Source of the DNA: Pegea sp. RAD2-039 | Taxonomy: Eukaryota > Chordata > Thaliacea > Salpida > Salpidae | Direction: 5' to 3' | DNA length: 64,000 nt | NCBI GenBank assembly: GCA_034620365.1 | Contig: JAQGEQ010000363.1 | Span: 1,736,001-1,800,000, forward strand | Shown: piece after piece, positions 35,395 to 46,300 of the stretch | Numbering within the stretch: the stretch's first letter is position 1 | How the letters are laid out: each line of letters starts with the position of its first letter | The notes under the pieces: model-generated | Told to the model about the DNA's origin: nothing | The model's input: the letters and a program-made list of their open reading frames with translations, nothing else | Database searches by the model: none | Made by a program: the position numbers and the translations under genes

Positions 35395-36282
35395 CTACAA
35401 CAATAAAAGAAGCGATATTCCAACTACAAAAATATTTCCACCTGAAATAAATAATATTTGAATTTAATTAATCACTAAAAATAACCGTTTTTTAATTTCT
35501 TCAACATTTAGTACAAATCCAATATTTTTTGGAGTTTTTTATAAACATCAAAATACAGATTTTATTTCATCATTTTCCTATTAGTATATAAACAGAATTT
35601 TAAAACAATATTATTAACAAAGTTATTAAATTTTAAGTTAAATTTATCAACTCATAAAATTTACATTTAATAAAAGTTGCTCCGTTCTTATAAGTTTCAT
35701 CAGAATCAGGTTCAGCTGAAAAATAAGTTCTTAAAATTATAAATATTAACATTTAAAAAATTTAATTTCAAAAATAATCTTCTAATGATGAAAAATCATT
35801 TTATTTGTTAATTTATGAGAAGGTGTGATACACTTACATGAATTCCTTTCAGATACAAAGACTAACTGAACTGTCATATTGGGGTTAGAGTTTTCATAAG
35901 ATGTACCGTTTCCTTTAAATGAGTTATCTTCACCATAATAACGTTTTTGACGAATTTCTGCTTTCTTTGACAATTTTCCTAAAGTTAAAGATGGTAAAGC
36001 AACAAGTAGATATAAGAGAAACCAAACTAAAACTCGATTCTGAAAAATAAGTTTTAATTAACAATCTTACAAAAGTATGTTAATAACTTGTAAAAGGTAA
36101 TAGTGATTTCACATAAATTTCTTATTCTAAATACACTAAAATTATTTTTAAATTATCTAAATCAAGCACTCTTTTTAAAAAGATGTTAAAGCTACAGTTT
36201 ACTATAATATTTCATCAATATTAGAAAAGTAATAAAAATATGTTGTTGAAAATTCTAGAAAAAGAAATTGTAAACTCACCAT
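35395..36282 (-). CDS. Small secreted protein, probably GPI-anchored (100 aa)
   Basis: Four coding exons join in phase: ATG alone at 36280-36282, then 35838-36039, 35665-35715 and 35395-35441. The protein is 100 residues. An N-terminal signal peptide (NRVLVWFLLYLLVALPSLTL) is followed by a hydrophilic region with LSKKAEIRQKRYY, Asn-Gly-Thr and Asn-Met-Thr glycosylation sites, a short acidic stretch, one Cys, and a C-terminus of pure hydrophobic residues (NIFVVGISLLLLL) ending directly at the stop. A signal peptide plus an uncharged hydrophobic tail is the usual pattern of a GPI-anchored surface protein. No family was recognised. A perfect CRE octamer lies about 60 bp upstream of the ATG. The start was chosen because ATG sits immediately before a GTGAGT donor and opens the signal peptide after splicing. 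Confidence 0.65.
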
Positions 36283-36342
36283 TTTGAGATTAAGTCATTG
36301 ACAATTTGCTGGTAATGTATTTAATTTAAATTTATTTAAAGG

Positions 36343-36350
36343 TGACGTCA
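36343..36350. promoter_or_regulatory. CRE (TGACGTCA) in proximal promoter of the GPI-type gene
   Basis: An isolated full palindromic CRE 61 bp upstream of the start codon of the gene ending at 36282. In this AT-rich region a chance match is unlikely. Unlike the copies in the receptor gene body, its position is what a normal ATF/CREB promoter site would have. Confidence 0.55.
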
Positions 36351-36394
36351 TAAAGAGACTAAGAATTTTGAAAATGACCACATCTGCCTTGTGA

Positions 36395-36605
36395 TGCCTA
36401 GATAGATTTCTTAAAGTTAAGATTTTTTAATGTCTAAGCTGTAGCAGTGAAACGATGTGTAGCTGCATCAGTCCATCTGTTCCTTGAACACCTTATTGGC
36501 GCGGAGAGTGGAATCCTGCTGCATGGGATACAACTGGATCCTAATAATTGCTGCCCTGGCTTACATATATAGCAGTTCTCGACCGAAGTAGGCCTGTTCA
36601 TTTAC
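36395..36605 (-). repeat. Dispersed repeat family, copy 2 (reverse orientation)
   Basis: Reverse-complement relative of 13026-13300 and 55735-56010. Shared tracts are GTAGCTGCATCAGTCCATCTG, GCGGAGAGTGGAATCCTGCT and GCCCTGGCTTAC. It lies between the GPI-type gene promoter and AT-rich spacer DNA. No tRNA-like head is visible. Confidence 0.7.
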
Positions 36606-38838
36606 AATAAATAGATAGTTGTAAAAGTTTAATTTTGAAATAAGCTAATAATGAAAATGATATATGCTCCTAAGTCTGAAAGCGGCAAAATATTTTTATG
36701 ATTTAACTTTAGGACGAATCTTTACGTTTTCTTCAACATAAATTTCCAAGAAATTAAAATTGGATTTACACCCTGTTTCAGTTGTACAATTAGATTAATA
36801 TTTGGCTTTTATAAACAACTTTTGCAATAGTTGTTGTTAGAATAATTATATTTATTAAATGCTAAAAATATTTTCATCTAACAACTAGCAAAACAATCAT
36901 TTCAAAAAAGTTAAATAAAATGAAAATATTCGAATTTCACTAACTTGAACTTATGTGAAATTTGTTGCTAATTTAACAGAAGACTCACTGCTCTTTACTT
37001 ACCTTTCTTGAGCTGATCATCAAGACCGCTCATCTTTAATCTTTGTTATATAAAGACTTACTACCTTATCAGATCATTTTAATCTCTTAAAAAGGTTTTT
37101 GCTGAAAATCTGTTGAGTTTCAGGGAAGAAAGATGAACAGCAGAGAAGCAAAGATTGATTAAAACCAAGTATCTGATACATAAGCTAAAGGACACATAAA
37201 CTAAATGGGAGTGTAAACATTTCCAGCAAAAAGATTCTACCTCAAATAGAATTGTTGATCGATTCCATGAAAGCAGATGAAGTGATTCTATTTTATTATA
37301 AGAGCAACAAACACCTCAACTAAAATTATTTCCAGGAAGTTTTAGAGACATATTTTTTTATTTTGATGAATCAGAAGATTATTTCTGCTAGTTTGATGTA
37401 TTTGTGTAAATTAGTTAAAAATATATTAACTAGAAACATCTCAAGCGGGTTTTACCGTGCAACTCTTCAAAATCTTGATTGCCTCTAAGATTAAAAAACT
37501 CCAAAAGTTTGAGTCCCTAACTCTTTATCATTTCTTGTAAAAGTAAGTTTTAGTTATCTTACTTAAAAGATAAAATATTCAAAAAACTCAGCAAAAAAAA
37601 AACGAGTTAAAAATTTGTGTGATGATTTATTACATTAGAAACTTTTGACATAAACTCAGAACGCTTTATTGGAACTTTTTTGAAAAAAGTTAGTACCAAC
37701 ACTTACAAAAAAAGTTTTAAAAATATTCCAAACTTCCAAAGTTACGCAAAAAAAAGAGATTAGAAACCGCAATAAATCGCTACAAAATGTACTGATCCCG
37801 TCCAGGATTCTACATATCAACTTAAACTCCTCTTCTTTGGAAATCAATTTAAAAAATTCTCTTGCGAGTCTACTAACAAATAAAGCCATCACAAGGTTAA
37901 AGGTGTGTTCGTAGAAGAAGTGGATGATGATATAGATTAATGATAGTATCATTTTTGAGATTGTCTTTTGCTTCACAGGGAGTACCTAATGAAAAAGTTA
38001 TTTTAAAAATACTGATCAAAATATTATTACAAAATGATGATAAATTATTTAAGAATTTTACAAATTGATCTTTGTAAAGGTTCCATATTTTAAAAAGCCC
38101 AAATTTTCAAATCGTTAATACCATAATTTTTCAAAAGTGACAATTAGTTTAAAGACAAAAAACAAAAGCAGAAATTTATTATTTGCTAATTAAAAACAAA
38201 TTATAAACAAACAAATTTTATAGTAATAGAAATTAATAAAAATTTTATTATTTAAAAATAAAAATAATTAGAAAATATTTGTAATATAATATTTAAATCA
38301 GGAATATATTACTTTCCTATATACATAAGATAAAATAATAATAATAATAGCTTCAACTGTAACTGTAAGCATTAAATATTTATAGTTTAAATAAAAAAGT
38401 AAATATAATATTTATAATTATGCCTCCCAGTAAGCAGTTTATAATAAAGAAATTTCTTTATATAGTAAATTTATCAAAACAAACATTGAATAAAATAACT
38501 GTAAAAAATAAAAGAATATAGTTGAATATTAAAGTTTACAAAGCAAAATAAACAAGAATAAATTAAAATAAATAACATTAAACATACTTAATATGCAACA
38601 AGTTGATTATAAGTTAATATCCAGGACAATATAGGTCTATACGGATTCCTATCTAGTGCTTTAAACAAAAATAAAACTTAAATAAATTTTTTTAACATCG
38701 AAATATTATAAACTGTTTTTGGTGAAGTTTTTGATTAGTTTATCTGAATACTAAAACAATTTTGATCATCAATTTTCTCGACAATTTAGAAACTTTTTCA
38801 ATTTTATTTCTACATTTTTCATATTTTGGGTAATTTAC
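36606..38838. other. AT-rich intergenic DNA with one doubtful frame
   Basis: Mostly low-complexity AT sequence. On the minus strand, 37656-37976 has a 106-codon frame with an acceptor-like TTTTCATTAG upstream and a GTAAGT-type donor inside its end. Its helix-rich product (IYIIIHFFYEHTFNLV, SKEEEFKLICRI) matches no family I know. It might be an exon of an unrecognised gene, but evidence is thin. Confidence 0.3.
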
Positions 38839-39200
38839 TCAAGTATATAAAGCTCTAGAAATGCAACAGCTCGCTTAAATCTTCTACCTAATGGTGACAA
38901 GTTAAAGATCAAATCAAACATATAAATAGGGTTTCTCATTCGCATTGTCATACAATCAGTTGCAGTAAATACCGCCTTGATGTAAGGTTCCTGTTTTTCA
39001 CTACAAAACAGATTTTGAAATGATAAATATTAAAAACAAACCATTTCTTACCCGATTAGTTGACATCTGGTGTTAGAAGACATAGCACATCTTAAAATCA
39101 CATCAAGAGTTAAAAGAGTTGATAGAGGGTAGATGTTAGTTGGTTTGTTGACTTGATATTCCAATTGAGACAGGAAAACAAACGCACAACTATTGAACTT
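38839..39200 (-). CDS. CYP4-like cytochrome P450, two internal exons
   Basis: Two exons, 39052-39200 and 38839-39000, join in phase through a 51-nt GT-AG intron. The first reads TLLTLDVILRCAMSSNTRCQ, close to the S-L-x-TLDxIxxCxFS-x-x-x-xCQ stretch of CYP4-family P450s. The second reads TMRMRNPIYMFDLIFNLSP, then GRRFKRA, matching the family's R-x-NP-x...IFxLSxxGRRF segment. CYP4 enzymes are ER-bound fatty-acid omega-hydroxylases. The N-terminal anchor, the I helix with the AGxDTT motif and the haem-binding FxxGxRxCxG loop were not found within range, so this is either a gene with unfound exons or a fragment of a dead copy. Confidence 0.5.
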
Positions 39201-40359
39201 CTCAGTGTAACTAATTGAATATATATTAGAAAATAAAAAGTCCTAAAAACACTAGATCTCTATTGTCAGTGCTGAGAATCAAGTTTTAGAAGAAGACAGT
39301 TTTGCTTGAACTTATAGGATCTTATTCTTTCAAGTATCTGGTTGAAGCGATTAAAATTTTTATGACTTTTTTTATAAAATATCTTTGCAGATGAAAAGTG
39401 GTCCTCAAGATGCTTCAGTTTAAGATAATCCAAAAAATCGATTTAGGTTTGATCTAAAATATCTTAGCTTACAAAATTAACAAATTTCACTACTGCCATC
39501 TTGTGGTGAAATTGTTGGTTGTTTTATTGATTTATAAATTTCATCTATTGAAGAAATCTATTATGATTCATTTTATTGATCTATGAATTAAAGATCTGAT
39601 AAATTTATTACTTTAAATTATTGATATAAATTAAATAAAGTTCTTTTATGTATCAAATATTAATATACCAGAAGAAAGTGAATATAAATGTTTTTATGCT
39701 AGCCTAAATAAAACCGAAGTTAAAAGTTATCAAAATAAAATAAATTTGTTCATAAACTATTTGTAATATCTATCAGGATAATTAAAATTTATAATAAAAC
39801 CATAAGTTTTACGTAAATGATAAAGATGAAAAATTAAATTTTAATTAAGTATTATCATAAGACAATTGATTCTTTTATATAGTACTTATGTAGTATTTAT
39901 ATACAAATCTACCAGGTCTAAAAATGAAATCTAAAAACTTTTATTAAATATAAAAGGCTAAAAAGGAATGAACAAGAAAACTACATATTTATTTATATTA
40001 TCAAATTTGAATATTATCTTTCTTCTAAAAAAGTTTTCAAAATTAAAGATTAGATTTTATAAAAATATAAACTCTGAATAAAATCTGTGTCTCAAACAAA
40101 CCCTAGGGTAAAAAATACAACAAACTTCACACAGACGATTTAATGAAAGTTAAAAAGCTTTCGAATTTCATAAATTTAATTTCGAAATGTTCACAAGTGA
40201 TTCACAATTGTTTAATTTGATTCCCCAAATCATTGAAACACAAATGATTTGATTCACAGCAACTTCTACGAAATTCAATTTGAAGTAAAAAGGTTGAAGT
40301 GAAGTAGGAAGCTTGCATAGAAGAAGAAGACACACAGTGGATCCGGAAAGAGATCAACT
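39201..40359. other. Intergenic / possible unfound P450 exons
   Basis: AT-rich DNA between the P450 exons and the 3' end of the hexosaminidase gene. Missing upstream P450 exons would be expected here if that gene were complete, but I could not identify one with confidence. Confidence 0.35.
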
Positions 40360-43300
40360 TCACAAAGAACAGACTCCACTTCGTATCGGATGTGAAGGAA
40401 TTCCTCTTCTAAAAGAAGATTTGAAGAAACAAAAGTAGATGAAATGGAAACTCACTTGAGCATTCGACATCGATGCTTGTACAATCGCGCTGAAGCCGCG
40501 TTCGAATCAAAGTCATCTTGTGGACTCCATAACCGCTCAGCAACTGCACTGCTTCTCGGCCTTCAAATAAGAATATTTAGGATTTCTGTTTTAATGATGA
40601 ATTCTTGAAAAACAAATTTGAGAAAAATTGGATCAGAAATTTGAAGCAATTAGTTTAAAAATTATCAAAATTAATTAAAAAGATTTAAAAAATTTAAATG
40701 TTTCTTTTAGGAATCATTTAGATATCTTAGGAAGAATCTTTAGGAAGAATATCTATCATAAAAATCGCTTGCTACATTTGAATAGATGGTTTGCAGGATC
40801 AAATTTATTTGAATTTCAATCAATGCTGAAAGAGATGAGGATCATTTTTAGAGAGGTACAATTGAATATGATAACTCTAAAGGACTTTGTGAGATTTTTT
40901 CAGTTGATACTTTTAGCTTTGAAAGCTGGTCTGCAGAAGTTTGTTCATCATATTAGTAGAAGACTTGATTCGAGAAGATATATATTCGCGCAAATAAATT
41001 AGATTAAAAATTCAAAATTAAACTTCTTTCAAACAAGATATAAGATTGATTCAAATAATTGGATATATTTCTAATTACTCAGGATCTTTTTGAGAATAAG
41101 AACATTTTGAAACTAACCAGAGAGCTGAATAGAAATTGGTTTCGTCGAAGAACTCGGCCCACATACATGCTTCGCCCCCTAAAATGTGACTATTTTGTTT
41201 CCTACTTCCTAAAAAACTTTCATAAAAAAAAAACACAATTTTTTGATCATCTTTTTCTACCTCCAAATGAATAAGGTTCAAATTCAAACATCTTCCTCCA
41301 ACTCTCACCATATCTAACATGATCTAAATACCATGGAAACGAAATGATGACGTCAATACTTCTCGAAGTTAACTTATGAACTGTAGCTTCAGGAGTTATT
41401 TGATCCCAGACTTGCACAACACTGTCTTCGAATCCCTACATCAAATGATGACGTCATTGTGATTATGCAAATGAGCCATACTTGCAAGCCATATCGAAAA
41501 GCCTCGTGCCACACAATCGCGCGTTTCTTCTTCTTTCTGACGATTTGTAGAAGTCTCGTCATGAAGTAGTTGATCAAGTCTTTGGTGAATGAAACTTCTT
41601 CTTCTTCCATCCACTTTTTCACTTCCTCGTTCATCGCCCTTTCATCGAAACACATCGAGACGCGATCGTCAAATCTTTGATGATCTCACCAGCAAGTTAA
41701 ATCCACCTCATCACCTCCAACATGGATGAAGTCGTCATCAAAAACGCGACTAATCTCACCCAGAAATTTGTCGAGGAATTTGTAGGTCGATTCCCGGACT
41801 GGATTCATGGCTCCATATAAGACTTGATGATCTAAAAGTTGGATTGTAAAAATATCTTCTCTAAAATTAATTATTTTGTTTGGAAACCCTTTAGAGTTTC
41901 CAAATTAATTAATTTAAATTTTTTTAATTTACTTTTTTTTGCTCAAACTTCATAATGGAATAAAGTGAATAAAATTTTGAAGATTTTGTAGAAAATTTAC
42001 AATAAATTCTAAAAAAAAACTTTAATTTCAAAGCTAGTTGTTCGTGGAAACTGAAGAAAAGGTCTTCAGCATCTCTTTCGAAAATAAAAATATTTAATGA
42101 AGCATCAAGTCACTAACATCCACAAAATGTTAAATATTTGATTATAAGAAACTGTGTCCCAAAAAAGCTGATCATCTCTGAAAATCGATCGAAACAAACA
42201 TCTTGCTAATAAATGATCTATACGATTAAGGATAAAAAAAAATAGATTTAGTACGACAAAACACGACGCAGAATTCAATTAATCGTCTTGTAAAGTATGT
42301 TTACAAATAAACAAAGTTGAAACGGATTTATGAATGGATGAGGTCGGTAAGGAGAAACTAACCATGCTGGCAAGTTGTAAGCAATTGAGGGAAAGCCTGT
42401 CCCCAAGATAGTGAATGTCCTGGACTATCAAACTCGGGGATCACCCTAATTCCGCGTAGCGTCGCGTAGTCGATGATCTGACGCACATCAGACGGTGAAT
42501 AGATCTTTGAATAAGGATCATATGCGCCCTGAAAAATCTCGATCACCATTGGACGATTTTATGCAAAATAAAGCAACTTTAAATGAGAGTTGTGGGAAGG
42601 TTTTGCTGAAGTAAGGGAACGATTGATCATCAACGATATGCCAGTGGAAGACATTCAACTTGTTGTAAGACATCGCGTCCTTCGTCAAGCAGCTCATTTG
42701 CATATTGTCGTTAAGTTCAGTTAGTAACTCACAAGTATTTTGAGGAGATCTTTCTTAGGAAGATAGTGTCTCGCGGTGTCGATGAGTAATCCGCGATGTG
42801 GGAAGCGCGGGTAATCGAAAATGGTCGATTTGTATAAAACCACCTGAAAAAACATTTGAAACTTTTTGTGAAATAACCTAAGCTGTTAGAAAGATCTTAA
42901 ATTTAAGATGATTAAGTAACAAATATTACATTTTCAAATTTTAAAGTAAAGATCACTATTTGTAAGATCTTCTAGTCTAAAAAGATTCTAGTTTTAAAAG
43001 ATTCTAGTTTAAAAAGATTCTAGTTTTAAAAGATTCTAGTTTAAAAAGATTCTAGTTTTAAAAGATTCTAGTTTTAAAAGATTCTAGTTTAAAAAGATTC
43101 TAGTTTTAAAAGATTCTAGTTTTAAAAGATTCTAGTTTTAAAAGATTCTAGTTTTAAAAATTCTAGTTTTAAAAATTCTAGTTTCCACTTCATCTGATTC
43201 TTTTCGTGAATTTATGAGTTGAAAATAATTCTACAAATTAATCAGAATAAAAACTTCTATCAATTTCTTACTTGTCCTTTTCTGGTGACCCAGGGCATTT

Positions 43301-46300
43301 GTGAAAACGTCTCAAGCCCTTTAAAAGATAATAAAACATTTATAATTATCATAAATTTAGAAAACTATTTTTACGTTTAGCATAAAAAGCTTCAAATAGT
43401 AAAAGTTATTAGCCCCCAAAAAACCTAAATAGAAAAATAGTTAATTTATTAGGAATGAAGGTTGTTTGTTAAATGTTCAAAACTCAAAGTTTTAATTTTA
43501 ATCTATTTTAAAATTACAGAAGCTTGGAGCAATCTGAAGTGAAGTAATCTTCTTTATTTTTAATCCCATTTTGATTAACTTGGAGTAAAAATCAATTTCT
43601 TCAAGTAAATTAACTTATTAAAGACTCTAAATTAGACTATTTGTATATGGTAACACAACAATTATCTAAACATCATTTAAACCAACATCTTAGAAATAAA
43701 AAAAACTGTTAATTTATTACCTCTTAGAATTCCCCAAACAGAGTCAGCTCTTATCAAAATTTCTGACGAATCACAATTAATTTGATCTGAAAAAGTATTT
43801 TGTTAACTGCAGATGTAAGATGTATCAAGATTTGATTTAAATTTATTAAAAATCATGGAAATCACTAAAATGACTAAAATTGTAATTATTATTTGTAAAT
43901 TAAGTTGTTTCAACTGATTGATAAAATTATTATTATTATTTACTATTAGTGATTATTATTAATTATTATTATTTACTTATTATTATTGTTTTACTATTTT
44001 CTTAAAAAGAAAATTGTCAACTTTTCATTTGGAAACCCTGCACCAACTTACACGATTCATTCATATGCAAATAAGGTTTAACTTCGCATGGAGACGTCAA
44101 CTCAATATCTACTTTCTTGAATCTAACAACAGCTGTTGATTTGAGTTGCTGGTGTTCTTCAAACTATTAACAATTTCACTGATTTTCAAATAAGGAAATT
44201 AAATGTTTAAATTACACAACTTTTTATTTTACTCAAAACAAACCGTCAACTTATTCAAAAAACAATTTGCTTGAAAAAGTTCAAACTGATTTGTAAAGTA
44301 TTTGGCCGAAGTTAAAAAAAGATTAAATCAGACTTTCTGAAGTAAAATAATTTAGAATAAGTAGTAACATATAATTACCTCTTTTTTTACTATATTTTTG
44401 TATCGGGTAAACGCTTGTTTAAGAAGATCACATTGATGAGAAGACTTAGTGTAGATGAACAAGAAATTAGAAACATCCAAAGCAACAATCTTCAAAAATA
44501 AATATCAATTTAAAAATTATTGAAAAATAAAAAGTTCGATAAAAACCATCCGCGAGGTGGAGCTAAACTCACTTATATCAAAAAGATGTAAATTGAAATT
44601 GATTAAATTGAAACAAAAGATAAATGATCGAATATTTTCAGATAATTAAAAACATCAAATAATGAAAACAGAAATTTCATCTTCAATTTTCAAATCTCAA
44701 AATTTTCTTTTTTTTTCAAACAAAATCAAATCATTAATTGTGTGGTGACGTCATCATAATTTCACTGACGTCATCAGTTTTTTAATGATGTCATCAGAAC
44801 TTTGATGAAAAGATTTTGAGTGACGTCATTAGAATTTAGATGATGAAATTTTGGTAGTGACGTCATCAGTTTATAAGTGACATGATTACTTTTCAATGAC
44901 GTCATCAAAAGATTTGAAAATCTACCTGACCACTTTGTAACTTATTAAACAGATTTTTTATTTTGATTCTCATTGAAAAGAATCTTCGAAATATTTCTAA
45001 TGATATTGAGGAGTTAGAGTCAGCGAGGCGTGAAGCGCCTTGAAAAAGCTACCACTAGAGGCTCTGTAACAACAAGAACATCAAAGAAGTTTTTTGACAG
45101 GTATTTGAAGGGTTTGAGAAGAAGAAGCTACTTGATAGAAATTTTTTTGTGGGCTGAAAAACAAGAAATAGGAAAACAATAAGATGTAATCCACTAGAAA
45201 GATAATATGTGGTTAAAGTACCCTCAACATTTAAACACAAAATAACAAAGTAAATAGCTTTAAAGATGATCTTAAAAAGATCTTAAAACTTAAAAACCAC
45301 TTTAAGACACTTTTGTATTAACGAGCAATCTTATTTAAGAACCGATATTCAAAATTTGATATTCAAAATTCGATATTCAAGATTCGATATTCAAGATTCG
45401 ATATTCAAGATTAGATATTTAAAATTTGATATTCAAGATTCAATATCTAAGATTAGGTACTTATCTACTTTGAATAGCATCCAAAATTTTAACGACTTTA
45501 TCAGCGCAATCATGACACTATCCAAAGTCATTTACTTAATGATGACGTCATCAAAATTATGGAAAATCGGCTGGTTAGTTGAAAATAAATCATAAGGTTT
45601 AAATAGAAGGAAATCACTTAAATAAAAGCTTCGTTAAACTATTTGTTGTTATCCGAAAAGCTTTTATTATTTGAATAAATTTCAGTTTTAAATATTTTGA
45701 AGTTATTAAGAATTGCAAAAGAAGCTTTATTCAACAGAAGTCCATATGTGATGAATTATTAAAATATTCATATTTCTTCCAAGGACTTAATTGTGAAGAA
45801 TAATAAAAGAAAAAAAAATTGTTGATTTATTCAAGTATAAAATATTTTTCATTAAAATAATTTTAATATCTAAAATTGTTTTCTTTCAATCTTCAAATAT
45901 CCTAGAAGCATCGAAACAAATAATTCGAAACAAGGTGAGTCCTCAGCACCTTCAACCACCAAGCACAAGAGTTTTTTTATGAAACAAAAAAATTATTGAC
46001 TTAGTGTAGTTAGTCGAAGAGTTTTTACGAGTCAAGGTGCTAGAAGCAAGTAAGTCCTTAGCACCTTCAACTACCAAGCACAATATTTATTTGCAAGACA
46101 AGTTATAATAAAATCGTGGAGTTTTTACGAGTCAAGGTGCACAATTGTTTGCATATTAATTATACTTGGTTGATATTCGAGTCAGCTTCTTAGTCTGGTC
46201 ACTAGACGAACGTGTTATCTTACTATCTTATCGCTAAAACTATTTGAATTTCAGAATTTGTAATTACTTAAAAGTCAACAAGCAAACATATTACTTGCAA

